DNA from: Chryseolinea serpens | Lineage (GTDB): Bacteria > Bacteroidota > Bacteroidia > Cytophagales > Cyclobacteriaceae | NCBI RefSeq assembly: GCF_900129725.1 | Contig: NZ_FQWQ01000001.1 | Location: 496,001 to 560,000 of the forward strand | DNA: 64,000 nt | Direction of reading: 5' to 3' | In this document: positions 9,416 through 18,524 of the stretch, one piece after another | Layout: each line of letters starts with the position of its first letter | Numbering within the stretch: position 1 is the first letter of the stretch | The notes under the pieces: generated by a model | The model's database searches: none | What the model saw: the letters and a program-made list of their open reading frames with translations, nothing else | What the model was told of the DNA's origin: nothing | Made by a program: the position numbers and the translations under genes

Positions 9416-10123
9416 TCAGAATTTCAGGAAATCGTCCATGGTCAGCACCCCTTTTTTGTCTTTTGCCCATTCGGCCACCATCACGGCGCCCAGGGCAAAA
9501 CCCTCGCGGGAGTGTGCGATATGCTTGATCTCAATATCGTCGATGGCCGACTCGTATTTCACCACGTGCGTTCCCGGCACCTGGTCGATGCGGAACGATT
9601 CGATGTAGAGGTCGCCTTTGTTGGTGCTTTCGCGGTTCACCCATTTTTTCTTGCGCTCCACATTCTTCAGCACACCCTCGGCCAGCGTGATGGCCGTGCC
9701 ACTGGGGGCGTCTCTCTTCTCGGTATGATGCACCTCGTCCATGCGGACGTCGTATTGCGGAAAGCCGTTCATGATGCGGGCCAGGAACTCATTTACTTTA
9801 AAGAAAATGTTCACTCCCAGACTGTAGTTGGAGGCATAAAAGAAGGTGCCATCCTGCTGTTTGCAGAGACTCTCTACTTCGGCCCGGCGTTCAAGCCACC
9901 CGGTGGTGCCGCACACGACCGGAAGCTGGCGAGACAAACATTTGCGAATGTTGTCGAAAGCCGCATCGGGATGCGAGAACTCGATAGCGACGTCGGCTTT
10001 GGTGCTGTCAAATTCGTGGCGGTTGTCTACGTCGATCTTTGCGGCGATCTCGTGGCCACGTTCCAGGGCAATGCGCTCGATGATCTTACCCATTTTCCCA
10101 TAGCCCAGCAGGATGATTTTCAT
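9416..10123 (-). CDS. dapB: 4-hydroxy-tetrahydrodipicolinate reductase
   Basis: 235 residues. The N-terminal nucleotide-binding glycine motif is LLGYGKMGKI (residues 4-13). The catalytic signature DEVHHTEKRDAPSGTA holds the proton-donor His pair and the Lys/PSGTA substrate loop. The enzyme reduces 4-hydroxy-tetrahydrodipicolinate with NAD(P)H on the diaminopimelate/lysine route. It is slightly short but complete, as in other Bacteroidota. It lies in the conserved order parA-parB-DUF5683-dapB-lepB, all on the minus strand, although repeat copy 2 separates it from the DUF5683 gene. Confidence 0.95.
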   Translation of the reverse strand: MKIILLGYGKMGKIIERIALERGHEIAAKIDVDNRHEFDSTKADVAIEFSHPDAAFDNIRKCLSRQLPVVCGTTGWLERRAEVESLCKQQDGTFFYASNYSLGVNIFFKVNEFLARIMNGFPQYDVRMDEVHHTEKRDAPSGTAITLAEGVLKNVERKKKWVNRESTNKGDLYIESFRIDQVPGTHVVKYESAIDDIEIKHIAHSREGFALGAVMVAEWAKDKKGVLTMDDFLKF

Positions 10124-10194
10124 ACGTTAAAAAATAGATTCAGGCAAAAATGCATTTTTTATTGGATTGGGCAATTAAGGGGGCGCGTGGGGTG

Positions 10195-10400
10195 CTGGTT
10201 TTGTTCGTGTGCGGGGTCAAAAAACTTGTTGGTGGGACACCAACAAAGGGGCGTCGGCTGGAAACATATGGTGTCAAGCATTCAGAGCGTGCGGCCAACT
10301 TGTATTACTAGCAATTGAAATTTTAACTCATGGCTCCAGGTCTGAAAACCGAGAGAAAGATTCTGGCTCCTGGATGCCGAGAAAGGACTCTGGCTCCTGC
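10195..10400. repeat. Intergenic dispersed repeat, copy 2
   Basis: This is the second copy of the element at 7655-7835: 'ggtcaaaaaacttgttggtgg', the palindrome at 10225-10248, then 'ggtgtcaagcattcag', 'actagcaattgaaatt' and GGCTCCTG repeats up to the end of the DUF5683 gene. It sits between dapB and the DUF5683 gene, where the block is normally tight, so it looks inserted. Confidence 0.75.
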
Positions 10401-11000
10401 TTAGAATTTTACCAGAAACGTCACCCCCGACGTTCGCCCAATAAGTGCGTTTTGCTCCACAGAGGGTTGCCAGGTGACTTTCAAGGAGGGATTGAGGTCG
10501 AATTCCTTTAAGTGCGCATCGACCAGGGCGTCGATCATTTGAAGGATATAGACCCCGCCGGCGATGACGATCATGAAGTCGCGTTGGCGGCGATATTGGT
10601 CCACCGCATTGCGATAGGTGGAGGTGGTGTGGGTATCGCCGGGGCGGATTTCACTGTCGCCCTCATAGCCCATGTTGAGGTTGGTGAACAGTTCGTTCTT
10701 GTATTTGATGTAGCCGGTTTGGTAGAAGTTGATGGCGTAGCCCAGGGCGTAGAAGCCGCCATAGACCAGGGGAAGTTTCCAGTATTTCTTATTGTAGATC
10801 TGCCCCAGACCGGGGACTACCGCGGCATAGAGCAGGGCTTTGCGCGGGTTGTAACGGGAGGCATAGGTCTTTAGGAGTACGGTATCCTGGCTTTCGACGA
10901 TCAGGCTATCGCTCTCGTGGTCGACCGCCAGGGAATCTTGAGCCGTAGTTTTTGTGAGGGCCAGGCATGCCAGGACCAGCAGGACGAGGTATTTCTTCAT
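10401..11000 (-). CDS. DUF5683 family exported/membrane protein
   Basis: 199 residues with a cleavable-looking signal peptide (KKYLVLLVLACLALTKTTAQ). It carries the family pattern NPRKALLYAAVVPGLGQIYNKKYWKLPLVYGG at about residues 52-83 (positions given because the motif is long) and a late hydrophobic segment, DFMIVIAGGVYILQMIDALVDAHL. DUF5683 proteins occur in Bacteroidota next to parB; their function is unknown. The envelope location is inferred from the leader. Transcription probably continues from parAB, since only 21 bases separate it from the parB stop. Confidence 0.85.
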   Translation of the reverse strand: MKKYLVLLVLACLALTKTTAQDSLAVDHESDSLIVESQDTVLLKTYASRYNPRKALLYAAVVPGLGQIYNKKYWKLPLVYGGFYALGYAINFYQTGYIKYKNELFTNLNMGYEGDSEIRPGDTHTTSTYRNAVDQYRRQRDFMIVIAGGVYILQMIDALVDAHLKEFDLNPSLKVTWQPSVEQNALIGRTSGVTFLVKF

Positions 11001-11021
11001 TTCACGCTTTGGATGCGCAAG

Positions 11022-11969
11022 TTAGGAATACATCTTGAGGATGTCCAATATCCGGTTCAGATCCTCGACCGAGAGGAAGGGAATGCGGATATCGCCTTTC
11101 TTGCCATCGCTCTTCACAACAACTCGAGTGCCAAAGTGTGACGACAGGCGGGTCTGGAGCTGTGCTATTTCGCGGGAGGCCGGGGCGGAAGCGGCGGTGT
11201 CGGTTGGCGTGGATTTGGAGGACGACCGTTGTGAGAGGTCACGCACCAGCTCTTCCACTTTGCGCACGGACAAGTCTTCGTTGACGGCCTGCTTGAAGAT
11301 GTAGAGCTGTTGGTCGGCGTTCTCGACGTTGATAATGGCGCGGGCGTGACCCATCGACAACCTGTTGTCGCGTACGGCGATCTGGATGTCGGGGGGCAAC
11401 TTGAGCAGGCGCAGGTAGTTGGTTACAGTAGTGCGGTTCTTACCAACGCGTTCGCCGAGTTCCTCCTGTTTGAGGCTACACTCGGTCATCAGCCGCTGAT
11501 AGCTGAGGGCAATTTCTATGGCGTTGAGGTTTTCGCGCTGGATGTTTTCGATGAGGGCCATCTCCAGCATTTGCTGGTCGTTGGCCGAGCGGATATAGGC
11601 CGGGATGGTCTCGAGACCCGCCAGTTTGGAGGCCTGAAAACGACGCTCGCCCGAGATCAACTGGTATTGGTGGTCCGACAGCCGCCGCACCGTGATAGGC
11701 TGGATGATGCCGTGCACGGTGATGGATTCGGCCAGCTCCAGCAAGGCTTCCTGGTCGAAATGCGTGCGGGGTTGGAAGGGGTTCACTTCAATCTCCGCCA
11801 CCGGTATTTCCGTCATGCCGCTGGTGGGGATGGCCGGTGCTGCCTGGGCGTGCGCTGTTTCGGGCGCTTCCAGGTTCACGGGTATGCTATCGACCTCCAG
11901 CCGTTCGTCTGTGGGGCTGTCGCTCAGCAAAGCGCTTAAGCCCCTTCCTAATGCTTTCTTTTTGCTCAT
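11022..11969 (-). CDS. parB: Chromosome partitioning protein ParB
   Basis: 315 residues. The ParA-interacting N-terminal motif [10 protein letters not shown] is present (6-15). The ParB/Spo0J nuclease-like CTPase domain follows, with [10 protein letters not shown] at about 63-72 and GERRFQA at 107-113. A central HTH ([24 protein letters not shown]) recognises parS, and a C-terminal dimerisation segment ends the protein. ParB spreads from parS and, with ParA, segregates replicated origins. The start overlaps the end of parA by four bases (ATGA), so the two are co-translated. Confidence 0.95.
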   Translation of the reverse strand: MSKKKALGRGLSALLSDSPTDERLEVDSIPVNLEAPETAHAQAAPAIPTSGMTEIPVAEIEVNPFQPRTHFDQEALLELAESITVHGIIQPITVRRLSDHQYQLISGERRFQASKLAGLETIPAYIRSANDQQMLEMALIENIQRENLNAIEIALSYQRLMTECSLKQEELGERVGKNRTTVTNYLRLLKLPPDIQIAVRDNRLSMGHARAIINVENADQQLYIFKQAVNEDLSVRKVEELVRDLSQRSSSKSTPTDTAASAPASREIAQLQTRLSSHFGTRVVVKSDGKKGDIRIPFLSVEDLNRILDILKMYS

Positions 11970-12739
11970 TTCGACATTCCGTTTTTATCCAGCACCTCGT
12001 GTGCCAGATTGAGGTAGCTAATGGCTCCTTTGCTTTCGGCATCGTGAACGATGACGGGCAACCCAAAGCTGGGCGACTCGCTGAGTTTCACGTTGCGGGG
12101 GATGATGGTTTTAAACGTCATTTTGGAAAAATGTGTTCTCACCTCTTCCACCACTTGGTTGCCCAGGCTGGTACGCGAATCATATAACGTTAATAAGATG
12201 CCTTCTATTTCAAGCCGCGGGTTCAGGCGCGTCTGGATGATCTTGATGGTGTTCAGCAACTTGCCCAATCCTTCGAGGGCGAAGTACTCGCACTGCACGG
12301 GAATGATAACGGAGTCGGCAGCCGTCAACGCGTTGATGGTGATGAGACCCAGGGACGGCGAGCAGTCGATGATGATGAAGTCGTACTCATCTTTCACCTT
12401 GCCCAATGCGTCGCGCATCTTTTCTTCGCGGCGTTCGATGCTGACCATTTCCACCTCGGCACCGACCAGGTCGATGTGGGAGGGAAGCACGTCCAGGAAC
12501 TTGAGGTCGTTCTTCACGATGGCGTCTTTTGGATTTACGCCATCGACCATACACTCATAGATGCCCTGGCTGATGTCCTTCGGATTCAGGCCGAGACCTG
12601 AAGTTGAATTGGCCTGCGGGTCGGCGTCCACCAGCAATGTTTTACATTCCAGTACTGCCAGACTTGCCGCGAGATTGATAGCTGAAGTGGTTTTACCGAC
12701 TCCCCCTTTTTGATTTGCTATCGCAATGATTTTTCCCAT
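11966..12739 (-). CDS. parA: Chromosome partitioning ATPase ParA/Soj
   Basis: 257 residues. The deviant Walker A motif KGGVGKTT lies at about residues 10-17, Walker A' at [12 protein letters not shown], and Walker B at [11 protein letters not shown]. The ATPase cycles on nucleoid DNA and drives ParB-parS complexes apart. It is the first gene of the parA-parB-DUF5683-dapB-lepB run. Its upstream region holds CGTGGAAC repeats and a DnaA-box-like 9-mer, annotated separately. Confidence 0.96.
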   Translation of the reverse strand: MGKIIAIANQKGGVGKTTSAINLAASLAVLECKTLLVDADPQANSTSGLGLNPKDISQGIYECMVDGVNPKDAIVKNDLKFLDVLPSHIDLVGAEVEMVSIERREEKMRDALGKVKDEYDFIIIDCSPSLGLITINALTAADSVIIPVQCEYFALEGLGKLLNTIKIIQTRLNPRLEIEGILLTLYDSRTSLGNQVVEEVRTHFSKMTFKTIIPRNVKLSESPSFGLPVIVHDAESKGAISYLNLAHEVLDKNGMSK

Positions 12740-12823
12740 TTACTTTTGTTGACGGTTTAAAAAATAAAAAATCCGGTCTGAGGGAAAGGCCGGGCTGCAA
12801 ATATATGCGAAAACTCAAGCGAT

Positions 12824-12853
12824 CGTGGAACGTCGTGGAACAGGTTATCCACA
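12824..12853. promoter_or_regulatory. CGTGGAAC direct repeats and DnaA-box-like 9-mer
   Basis: CGTGGAAC occurs at 12824-12831 and 12834-12841, exactly ten bases apart. TTATCCACA, the canonical DnaA-box sequence, follows at 12845-12853. The octamer resembles half of a parS-type palindrome, but it is repeated directly and not inverted. ParB binding or DnaA-linked control of parAB is inference only. Confidence 0.4.
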
Positions 12854-13127
12854 ATCGGTGCACAAATCAGGCGGTTTTCCGGGGATAAAATGGGGGTTTT
12901 GGTGCGAGGTGAATTGCGGTGTATGTGTATAGGGGTCTGGTTATGAGGGTGCTAAGTTTGTTCATCTCTTGCCGACAAAACTTGGCGGGTCGGATGCCAT
13001 GCCGCGAGCACTCCGGAGACGCAAGGTAGCGGCGGCGGTGGTTTCGCGTCAGGCCCGGGCACCGTTTTTCGATTACCCTGCGACGCCGAAAGCGGTGTTC
13101 AGCCACTGGATATTTCCATCGAACGAG

Positions 13128-13137
13128 GCTATCTTCG
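13128..13137 (+). promoter_or_regulatory. Putative -7 box GCTATCTTCG
   Basis: This 10-mer lies 19 bases before the VOC start and recurs exactly at 35326-35335 and 49057-49066, each time upstream of a plus-strand gene. It resembles the Bacteroidota TAnnTTTG element with one change (TATCTTCG). No convincing -33 box was seen. Confidence 0.35.
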
Positions 13138-13156
13138 TCAGCAACTTTCTTCCTCC

Positions 13157-13540
13157 ATGCATAAAACGCTGACCTATGGTCTGACTCACCTGGCTGTGAC
13201 GGTTGTTGACCTCGCCCGCACGAGGGATTTTTATTGCGCAGTCTTTGACATGGAAGTGATGTATGATGATCCTGGATTCCTTCAGCTCGCCACGCCGGGG
13301 TGTCATGACATCTTGGTCTTTGAACCCGGCCCGGCAAAGATGGCGGGTGTGGTGGGAGGCATCGCGCATTTCGGTTTTCGATTGCGGGAGGCGAGTGAGA
13401 TGGGTGTGGTGCGCGACAAGATTCTGAAGGCTGGAGGTGTGATAGAGGACGAGGGCGAATTTGTGCCGGGGTCGCCGTATATATTTTTTAAGGATCCGGA
13501 TGGGTATGTGGTGGAGGTTTGGTTTGAGATGTTGGCTTGA
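13157..13540 (+). CDS. Single-domain VOC family protein
   Basis: 127 residues, one glyoxalase/bleomycin-resistance-like module: GLTHLAVTVVDLARTRDFYC at the start and FFKDPDGYVVEVWFE at the end, with His12-type and Glu-type metal-ligand positions (LTHLAV, VVEVWF). Such proteins dimerise to complete the active site. The substrate is unknown. A GCTATCTTCG box lies just upstream. The palindromic repeat copy 3 follows it. Confidence 0.82.
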   Translation: MHKTLTYGLTHLAVTVVDLARTRDFYCAVFDMEVMYDDPGFLQLATPGCHDILVFEPGPAKMAGVVGGIAHFGFRLREASEMGVVRDKILKAGGVIEDEGEFVPGSPYIFFKDPDGYVVEVWFEMLA

Positions 13541-13581
13541 CCACGGTATGGCGTGAGCTGAAGGGTGTGGCTCGATGCTGA

Positions 13582-13608
13582 CTTTTGTTGGTGGGACACC
13601 AACAAAAG
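13582..13608. repeat. Palindromic repeat, copy 3
   Basis: CTTTTGTTGGTG and CACCAACAAAAG form perfect 12-bp arms around the loop GGA. Only the core and a few flanking bases resemble copies 1 and 2. It lies downstream of the VOC gene and could end its transcript. Confidence 0.75.
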
Positions 13609-13710
13609 GGCTTGGGGTGGTCTTTGAGGACATTGTTGAGATGAAGTTTTCAACTCACCGGTGGCTTGTTTTCTGGGAAATTATATTTGTTGTATTTACG
13701 CCAAACCCCC

Positions 13711-14757
13711 ATGCGTATTCCTATGCAACTTCGATCGTTAGGTAGATCTTTCCTGTTGCACGGCGTGCTCGGGTGGATCATTGTGTTTCAATTGGCTTCT
13801 TGCCAGCAATCGAAACCTTCTGTTTCCTTCTATTATTGGAAGACCGTGTTTGACCTTTCGCCGGAGGAGCGCGCAGTGTTAAAGGCAAATCATGTGAAGC
13901 GGTTGTATGTGCGCTATTTCGATGTGGAGTTGTCGGAGGGAAAGGCCATGCCGAGATCGCCGGTGAGCTTTGCGGGCAAACCCGAGGGCTGGGAAGTAGT
14001 GCCGGTAATTTATGTAAAGAATGAAGTGATGCTATCCAAGACGTTGGATATAGCTGACTTGGCAAAAAAAGTGATGACGCTTGTGGGTTCGATCAATACC
14101 CACGAAGGCCTTGCTGCTGCTGCCGAGATCCAGGTGGATTGTGACTGGTCGCTCGAAAGCAAGGAGACGTATTTCAAATTTATTGAGGCCTTGAAAGCAG
14201 CCGGCGTCAAGACCATTTCGGCTACCATACGCCTGCACCAGGTGAAGTATGTAAAGACAACCGGCATGCCACCGGTCGACCGGGGTGTGTTGATGTTCTA
14301 TAATATGGGACATATCGCCGCCGATTCGTCGAACTCCATTTACGAGCGCGCGACGGCCGCGCGCTATACACAAAATCTCCATGACTACCCTTTAAAGCTT
14401 GACGTGGCGTTGCCCATGTTCTCCTGGGGGTTGCACATTCGCGGCAGCAAAGTGATCGGACTTTTAACGAAAGTGGACGACAATGTCTTTCTTCGCGACC
14501 CGAACTTTAAAATGAAAGCGGCACCATTTTTTGAAGTGACTCACAATGTGCTTAAACTTGACCATTATTTTGAACAGGGCGACCGCATCAAAATTGAGAC
14601 GGTGACAACGACCGACCTCAGCGAAATGGCCAGCGACCTGTCGGGCGAGTTGCCAGCAACACCGGGCGAGATCATTTTTTACGACCTGGACAACTTTAAT
14701 CTGAAACACTACCGTCATGAAGACGACTTCTACGAAAAAATTAGCAGCGCTTTTTAG
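13711..14757 (+). CDS. Hypothetical lipoprotein, ~348 aa
   Basis: The start at 13711 gives a leader with a hydrophobic core and a lipobox-like LASC (VLGWIIVFQLASCQQ), so the mature protein is probably a lipid-anchored envelope protein. The rest has no family I recognise. It reads like a TIM-barrel-type domain: strands such as RLYVRYFDVEL, VVPVIYVKNEV, EIQVDCDWSL and ISATIRLHQVKY occur in order, and EIQVDCDW could be an active-site strand. It overlaps the next lipoprotein gene by 41 bases, so the pair is probably one translational unit. Confidence 0.7.
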   Translation: MRIPMQLRSLGRSFLLHGVLGWIIVFQLASCQQSKPSVSFYYWKTVFDLSPEERAVLKANHVKRLYVRYFDVELSEGKAMPRSPVSFAGKPEGWEVVPVIYVKNEVMLSKTLDIADLAKKVMTLVGSINTHEGLAAAAEIQVDCDWSLESKETYFKFIEALKAAGVKTISATIRLHQVKYVKTTGMPPVDRGVLMFYNMGHIAADSSNSIYERATAARYTQNLHDYPLKLDVALPMFSWGLHIRGSKVIGLLTKVDDNVFLRDPNFKMKAAPFFEVTHNVLKLDHYFEQGDRIKIETVTTTDLSEMASDLSGELPATPGEIIFYDLDNFNLKHYRHEDDFYEKISSAF

Positions 14758-16954
14758 CCTGGCTATCCTGGGATTTTATGGCATGGTGATCGCCTGCGCC
14801 GATATGGATTGGGGCTATGACTACGATTCGAGCTTTACCCCCGAAGTGTATGTGGACGCGTCGTACGCGCCACTTTTCTTTGCGCCCCGGGATGTGTTCT
14901 ATGACATCGTCTTTGAAGACAAATACACCACGCGCTTTAACGACGCGCTGGTGGCCGATTGGGTCACGTATCTGAAAGGCAGCCCATTAACCGATGTTCA
15001 GATCAGCACATTGCTACTGAATGACGCAAAGACCACCGGCATCAACGATGCTTACAATGCGCTCCAAAAAAAGCAAACTTTACCGGCTAGCCTTGCCGCA
15101 GCGGGCTCCCATGAAAAGGCGAAGAGCTTTGTTGAATTTCTCTATCACGCCAAAGTGATCGAGGCTGCCAGCACCACCTCCATTGATTCCTGGAATTATG
15201 AGGAGCACAAATCCAATCCCGCCAATGCCGTCACCACCGCGCAGATGGAGAAGCTTTTCACCCAGACCACCGATCCGTTTCTAAAAAACCGCTACTGGTT
15301 CCAGGCCATGAAAGGATATTTCTACGGTCTCGACAAACAGAAAGTCGTGGCGTTCTTTGATAAGACAAAGGCATCCGTGCCCCGGAACACGCTTTACTAC
15401 AGAGGGTTGAGCTATGTGGCGGGAGCGTATTACAGTCGCAAGGACTATGCGACCTCCAACTACTTATACAGCGTGGTGTTCGATCAATGCCCGGCGCTGC
15501 GCACGGTGACGGCCTATAACTTCCATCCACAAGAACAAAAAGATTTCGACGCCTCACTGGCGCTGGCCAAGACACCCGGCGAGAAGGCTGCGCTCTGGGC
15601 ATTGCTGGGCTACTATGCCGACGAGAAAACTGCCATCAAAGAGATCTATAAACTGAATCCCGCCAGCCCTCACCTGGATTTTCTCCTTACGCGTCTGGTG
15701 AATAAAGCAGAGGTGAAGTTGAACGAGACCGCCTTCACGTCGGCCGCGGATTACCGCCGCATGCTGAAGGAGCGATCGGACAAAGATGCCTTGCAACTGG
15801 TGACCACCGTGGCAAACGAGGGGAAGACCGCAAAGCCCTACTTGTGGCAGCTCGCTGCGGGATATCTCAACGTGCTAGCCGATAACCATGCCGTTGCCAC
15901 TATTTTTTTTGACAAAGCCGACAAGGCCAGTCCTAAGACCGATCTCGCCAGGCAACAACTGCAGTTGCTGAAATTGATCAACACACTGAGTGGCATCGAC
16001 CGCCTGGATGCCAACACGGAAACGGCGATATTCCCCGACCTGATCTGGCTCTACAACATGCTCCCGAAAGGGCAGCAAAGCGCATTCCGCTATCACCACG
16101 CCGCGGAGTGGAGCAGGCGTTACATCTCCTCGCTCTACCAAAACCAGCAGAACCCGGTAATGGCCGAGCTCTTCAACCGCCAGGATAAATTTTATCAGAC
16201 GCCGGCAAACCTGGAAACCATGAAAGCTTTCCTGCAGAAGCCCGGCAAGTCTTCCTGGGAACAGCTTGCCATGGGATTATATCCGATCACACTATCCGAC
16301 GTTTTTGAATACCAGGCTGTGACGAGCGCCTATGCGGGAAAGATGGATGCCGCCATCGCGTTTATGGAGCAATCGCCAAACGGGAAGGATACAGAATTGT
16401 TGGGCAATCCGTTTAACGGCAAGATCAAAGATTGTCATGATTGCGACCATGAAGCCACCCAGAAGGTGAAATACACAAAGCTTACCTTTTTAAAGAAGCT
16501 GAAGGAGATGCTGACCTTTATTGAGATAAAACAGGATGTTTATAACAACAGCTTATTGGTAGCCAATGCCTACTACAACATGACGTACTTTGGCAATGCC
16601 CGCGTGTTCTACTATGGTGCCATTATGGATCAATACGGCAACTACATCGCCCCGGCTTATCAGTCGCAGCTCCTCAGCTGTGCGCCGGCGCGTCAATACT
16701 ATCAAAAAGCATTCGATGCTGCCACAACGCCTGAACAAAAGGCCAAATGTCAGTATATGTTGGCCAAGTGTGATCGCAATGATTTTTACACGAACCGCTA
16801 CCACGCGAAACCGGATTTCTATGGTGACACCGATGTGGATTTTAAAGCTTGGGATGGATTTAAGAAACTAAAAGGGGAGTATGCGAGCACGAGTTATTAT
16901 AAAGAAGTAATTAAAGAGTGTGGATACTTCAGGAAGTATTTGGGCATGGAGTAG
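14717..16954 (+). CDS. Large hypothetical lipoprotein, partner of the preceding gene
   Basis: 745 residues. The leader is LAALFSLAILGFYGMVIACAD, with a lipobox (VIAC) near residue 27. The body is mostly helical, with repeated tyrosine-rich TPR-like segments (for example LYYRGLSYVAGAYYSRKDYA and YYNMTYFGNARVFYYGAIM), and a CHDCDH cluster near residue 575. No catalytic motif was recognised. The 41-base overlap with the upstream gene in a different frame argues for coupled expression and possibly a two-protein surface complex. An outer-membrane location is inferred from the lipobox. Confidence 0.75.
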   Translation: MKTTSTKKLAALFSLAILGFYGMVIACADMDWGYDYDSSFTPEVYVDASYAPLFFAPRDVFYDIVFEDKYTTRFNDALVADWVTYLKGSPLTDVQISTLLLNDAKTTGINDAYNALQKKQTLPASLAAAGSHEKAKSFVEFLYHAKVIEAASTTSIDSWNYEEHKSNPANAVTTAQMEKLFTQTTDPFLKNRYWFQAMKGYFYGLDKQKVVAFFDKTKASVPRNTLYYRGLSYVAGAYYSRKDYATSNYLYSVVFDQCPALRTVTAYNFHPQEQKDFDASLALAKTPGEKAALWALLGYYADEKTAIKEIYKLNPASPHLDFLLTRLVNKAEVKLNETAFTSAADYRRMLKERSDKDALQLVTTVANEGKTAKPYLWQLAAGYLNVLADNHAVATIFFDKADKASPKTDLARQQLQLLKLINTLSGIDRLDANTETAIFPDLIWLYNMLPKGQQSAFRYHHAAEWSRRYISSLYQNQQNPVMAELFNRQDKFYQTPANLETMKAFLQKPGKSSWEQLAMGLYPITLSDVFEYQAVTSAYAGKMDAAIAFMEQSPNGKDTELLGNPFNGKIKDCHDCDHEATQKVKYTKLTFLKKLKEMLTFIEIKQDVYNNSLLVANAYYNMTYFGNARVFYYGAIMDQYGNYIAPAYQSQLLSCAPARQYYQKAFDAATTPEQKAKCQYMLAKCDRNDFYTNRYHAKPDFYGDTDVDFKAWDGFKKLKGEYASTSYYKEVIKECGYFRKYLGME

Positions 16955-16968
16955 TGAAGCGTACACGG

Positions 16969-17117
16969 CTATTCGCTTTTCAGGGATTTTGCTGGATTGG
17001 CCAACGCAGCTTTAATGGCTTGCGTGCTCACGGTGATCAATGCAATTCCTATTGCAAACAAACCTGCGGAAATAATAGAACCAATTCTTCGAATTCTCCC
17101 AGATAATGTCGCTTCAT
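16969..17117 (-). pseudogene. C-terminal remnant of an FtsX/MacB-type ABC permease
   Basis: On the minus strand an open frame without a start codon runs from about 17117 to a TAG at 16969. It encodes a last transmembrane segment (GSIISAGLFAIGIALITVS) and the tail TQAIKAALANPAKSLKSE. This is the typical ending of Bacteroidota FtsX-like permeases (QAIKAALANPVKSLR...). Nothing upstream continues the gene, so it looks like a deletion relic. Confidence 0.5.
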
Positions 17118-17505
17118 GTCAATGGGTTATTATTTCTATTTTTGCTGAACAAATACTCTGCCAGATAGATTGCTTCGATTTTAAGGCCCTCCGGCGCACA
17201 ATGGTTAGCAACTTCCGAGGGTGATCGTCCGGTAGGGGACAGAATTGTGCGATTAGGGGATTCGTTGAGGGAGTCAGTCGGTGGGATGAAATGTTAAACG
17301 GCAAGAATCCCAAAAGACAAGGTTGCCTTCTCTCTATAAGTCGAGGTGCTCCACGACATCTAATTTTACAAGTATTACCGGAGTGTCGCAAACCGCCTGA
17401 CTATTGACGCAGCCAGCCCTGGGGTTAAATTTCAAAGTGTGTAGGTTTACAGTTCTTAAAATAGAGGACGGACTTTTTACCTTTGACACCATAGGCAAAC
17501 CGAAG
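17118..17505. other. Non-coding stretch before the alpha/beta hydrolase
   Basis: No supported gene. Short open frames on both strands lack family features. Together with the permease tail to its left this looks like decayed sequence. The promoter of the downstream hydrolase should lie in its right-hand part, but I see no clear TAnnTTTG box. Confidence 0.5.
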
Positions 17506-18381
17506 ATGAATAAATATATACTTTGCTTTATGTTACTATCGGGAATAGCAAATGCCCAGCAAAAGGAAATTCAGTTGTACAAGGGGCCCGCTCCGGGGTC
17601 TGAAAACTGGACGTGGAAGGAGGGTATGAACGACAAGAACAGCGTGAAGGTCATGACTGTATACAATGTCGTCCATCCCACGCTGATGGTTCTTTTGCCG
17701 GATCCGGCGGTGGCCAATGGCACGTCGGTGATTGTTTGCCCGGGTGGGGGCTTTCATTTTTTGGCCATCAATCATGAAGGAAACAACGTGGCGAAATTGC
17801 TGACCAAAATGGGCATTACGGTTTTTATTTTGAAGTACAGACTGGTTCATGTTCTCAGCGACAACCCCTTTGACGATATGCTCCAAGCCGAGGATCACAA
17901 GGCGTGGGACGATGAGGCCGAGCCCATCATTCCATTGGCCATTGCCGACGGGCGGGAAGCGATCGCGTATGTTAGAAGACACGCTGCCGAATACAAGCTG
18001 GCGCCCGACCGCATTGGCATCATGGGATTTTCTGCGGGAGGGATGGTGGCGGCATCCACGGCCTTCAAGTACACCGCCGACAACCGTCCTGATTTTGTCG
18101 CCCCCGTTTACGCCGACATGCCCGAATCAAGACAAGCCCCGTTGCAGCCGGATGCGCCGCCGATATTCCTGGTGTGTGCAACCGACGATGACTTTGGATT
18201 TGCGCCACACGCCATAAGCCTGTACAATAAATGGTACGCCGCCAAGCGTCCGGTCGAAATGCATCTCTTTGGCAAAGGAGGCCACGGGTTTGGGGTGGGC
18301 AATGCCGCCAATACGACCTTTGGATGGGTTGACCAGTTCGGAAGGTGGTTGACAACGGGAGGGCTGATGAAAGGGAAGTGA
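17506..18381 (+). CDS. Secreted alpha/beta hydrolase (esterase/BD-FAE-like)
   Basis: 291 residues from the ATG at 17506, which gives a standard signal peptide (MNKYILCFMLLSGIANAQ). The oxyanion-region motif is VIVCPGGGFHFLAINHEG, the nucleophile elbow GFSAGGMVA, the acid TDDDFGF, and the histidine KGGHGFGVG, a complete Ser-Asp-His triad. This matches periplasmic acetyl-xylan-esterase-like or BD-FAE hydrolases acting on plant polysaccharide esters. The exact ester is unknown. It stands alone on the plus strand. Confidence 0.85.
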   Translation: MNKYILCFMLLSGIANAQQKEIQLYKGPAPGSENWTWKEGMNDKNSVKVMTVYNVVHPTLMVLLPDPAVANGTSVIVCPGGGFHFLAINHEGNNVAKLLTKMGITVFILKYRLVHVLSDNPFDDMLQAEDHKAWDDEAEPIIPLAIADGREAIAYVRRHAAEYKLAPDRIGIMGFSAGGMVAASTAFKYTADNRPDFVAPVYADMPESRQAPLQPDAPPIFLVCATDDDFGFAPHAISLYNKWYAAKRPVEMHLFGKGGHGFGVGNAANTTFGWVDQFGRWLTTGGLMKGK

Positions 18382-18524
18382 TGCGAATCTGTCGGCGGGT
18401 CAAAGGTCGTCCAACGCCTCCTTTGGCACGGTAAGAAACGAGATTTTCTTGTGGATCCAGGGGAAGCCCTTTATCTTTCGCTCAGGCAAGGCCAGATGGC
18501 CCGACTACTTCAGATACCGATAGA

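Larger units (their letters stand above)
12740..13156. other. Non-coding region between parA and the VOC gene
   Basis: No gene is supported here. The parA-proximal 120 bases are AT-rich and probably hold its promoter. The middle has two directly repeated CGTGGAAC octamers and TTATCCACA. Near the right end lies GCTATCTTCG (13128-13137), a -7-like box also seen upstream of the genes at 35385 and 49145. An open frame on the minus strand across this region has no family features. Confidence 0.6.

Noticed and set aside
12824-12841. A true parS site
   Set aside because: The octamers are direct, not inverted, repeats, so the canonical palindrome is absent.
12867-13337. Minus-strand frame across the parA upstream region
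   Set aside because: Composition is arginine/proline-rich, unlike real proteins here, and it overlaps the VOC gene.
16997-17224. 75-codon plus-strand frame
   Set aside because: It is antisense to the permease tail and shows no features of its own.
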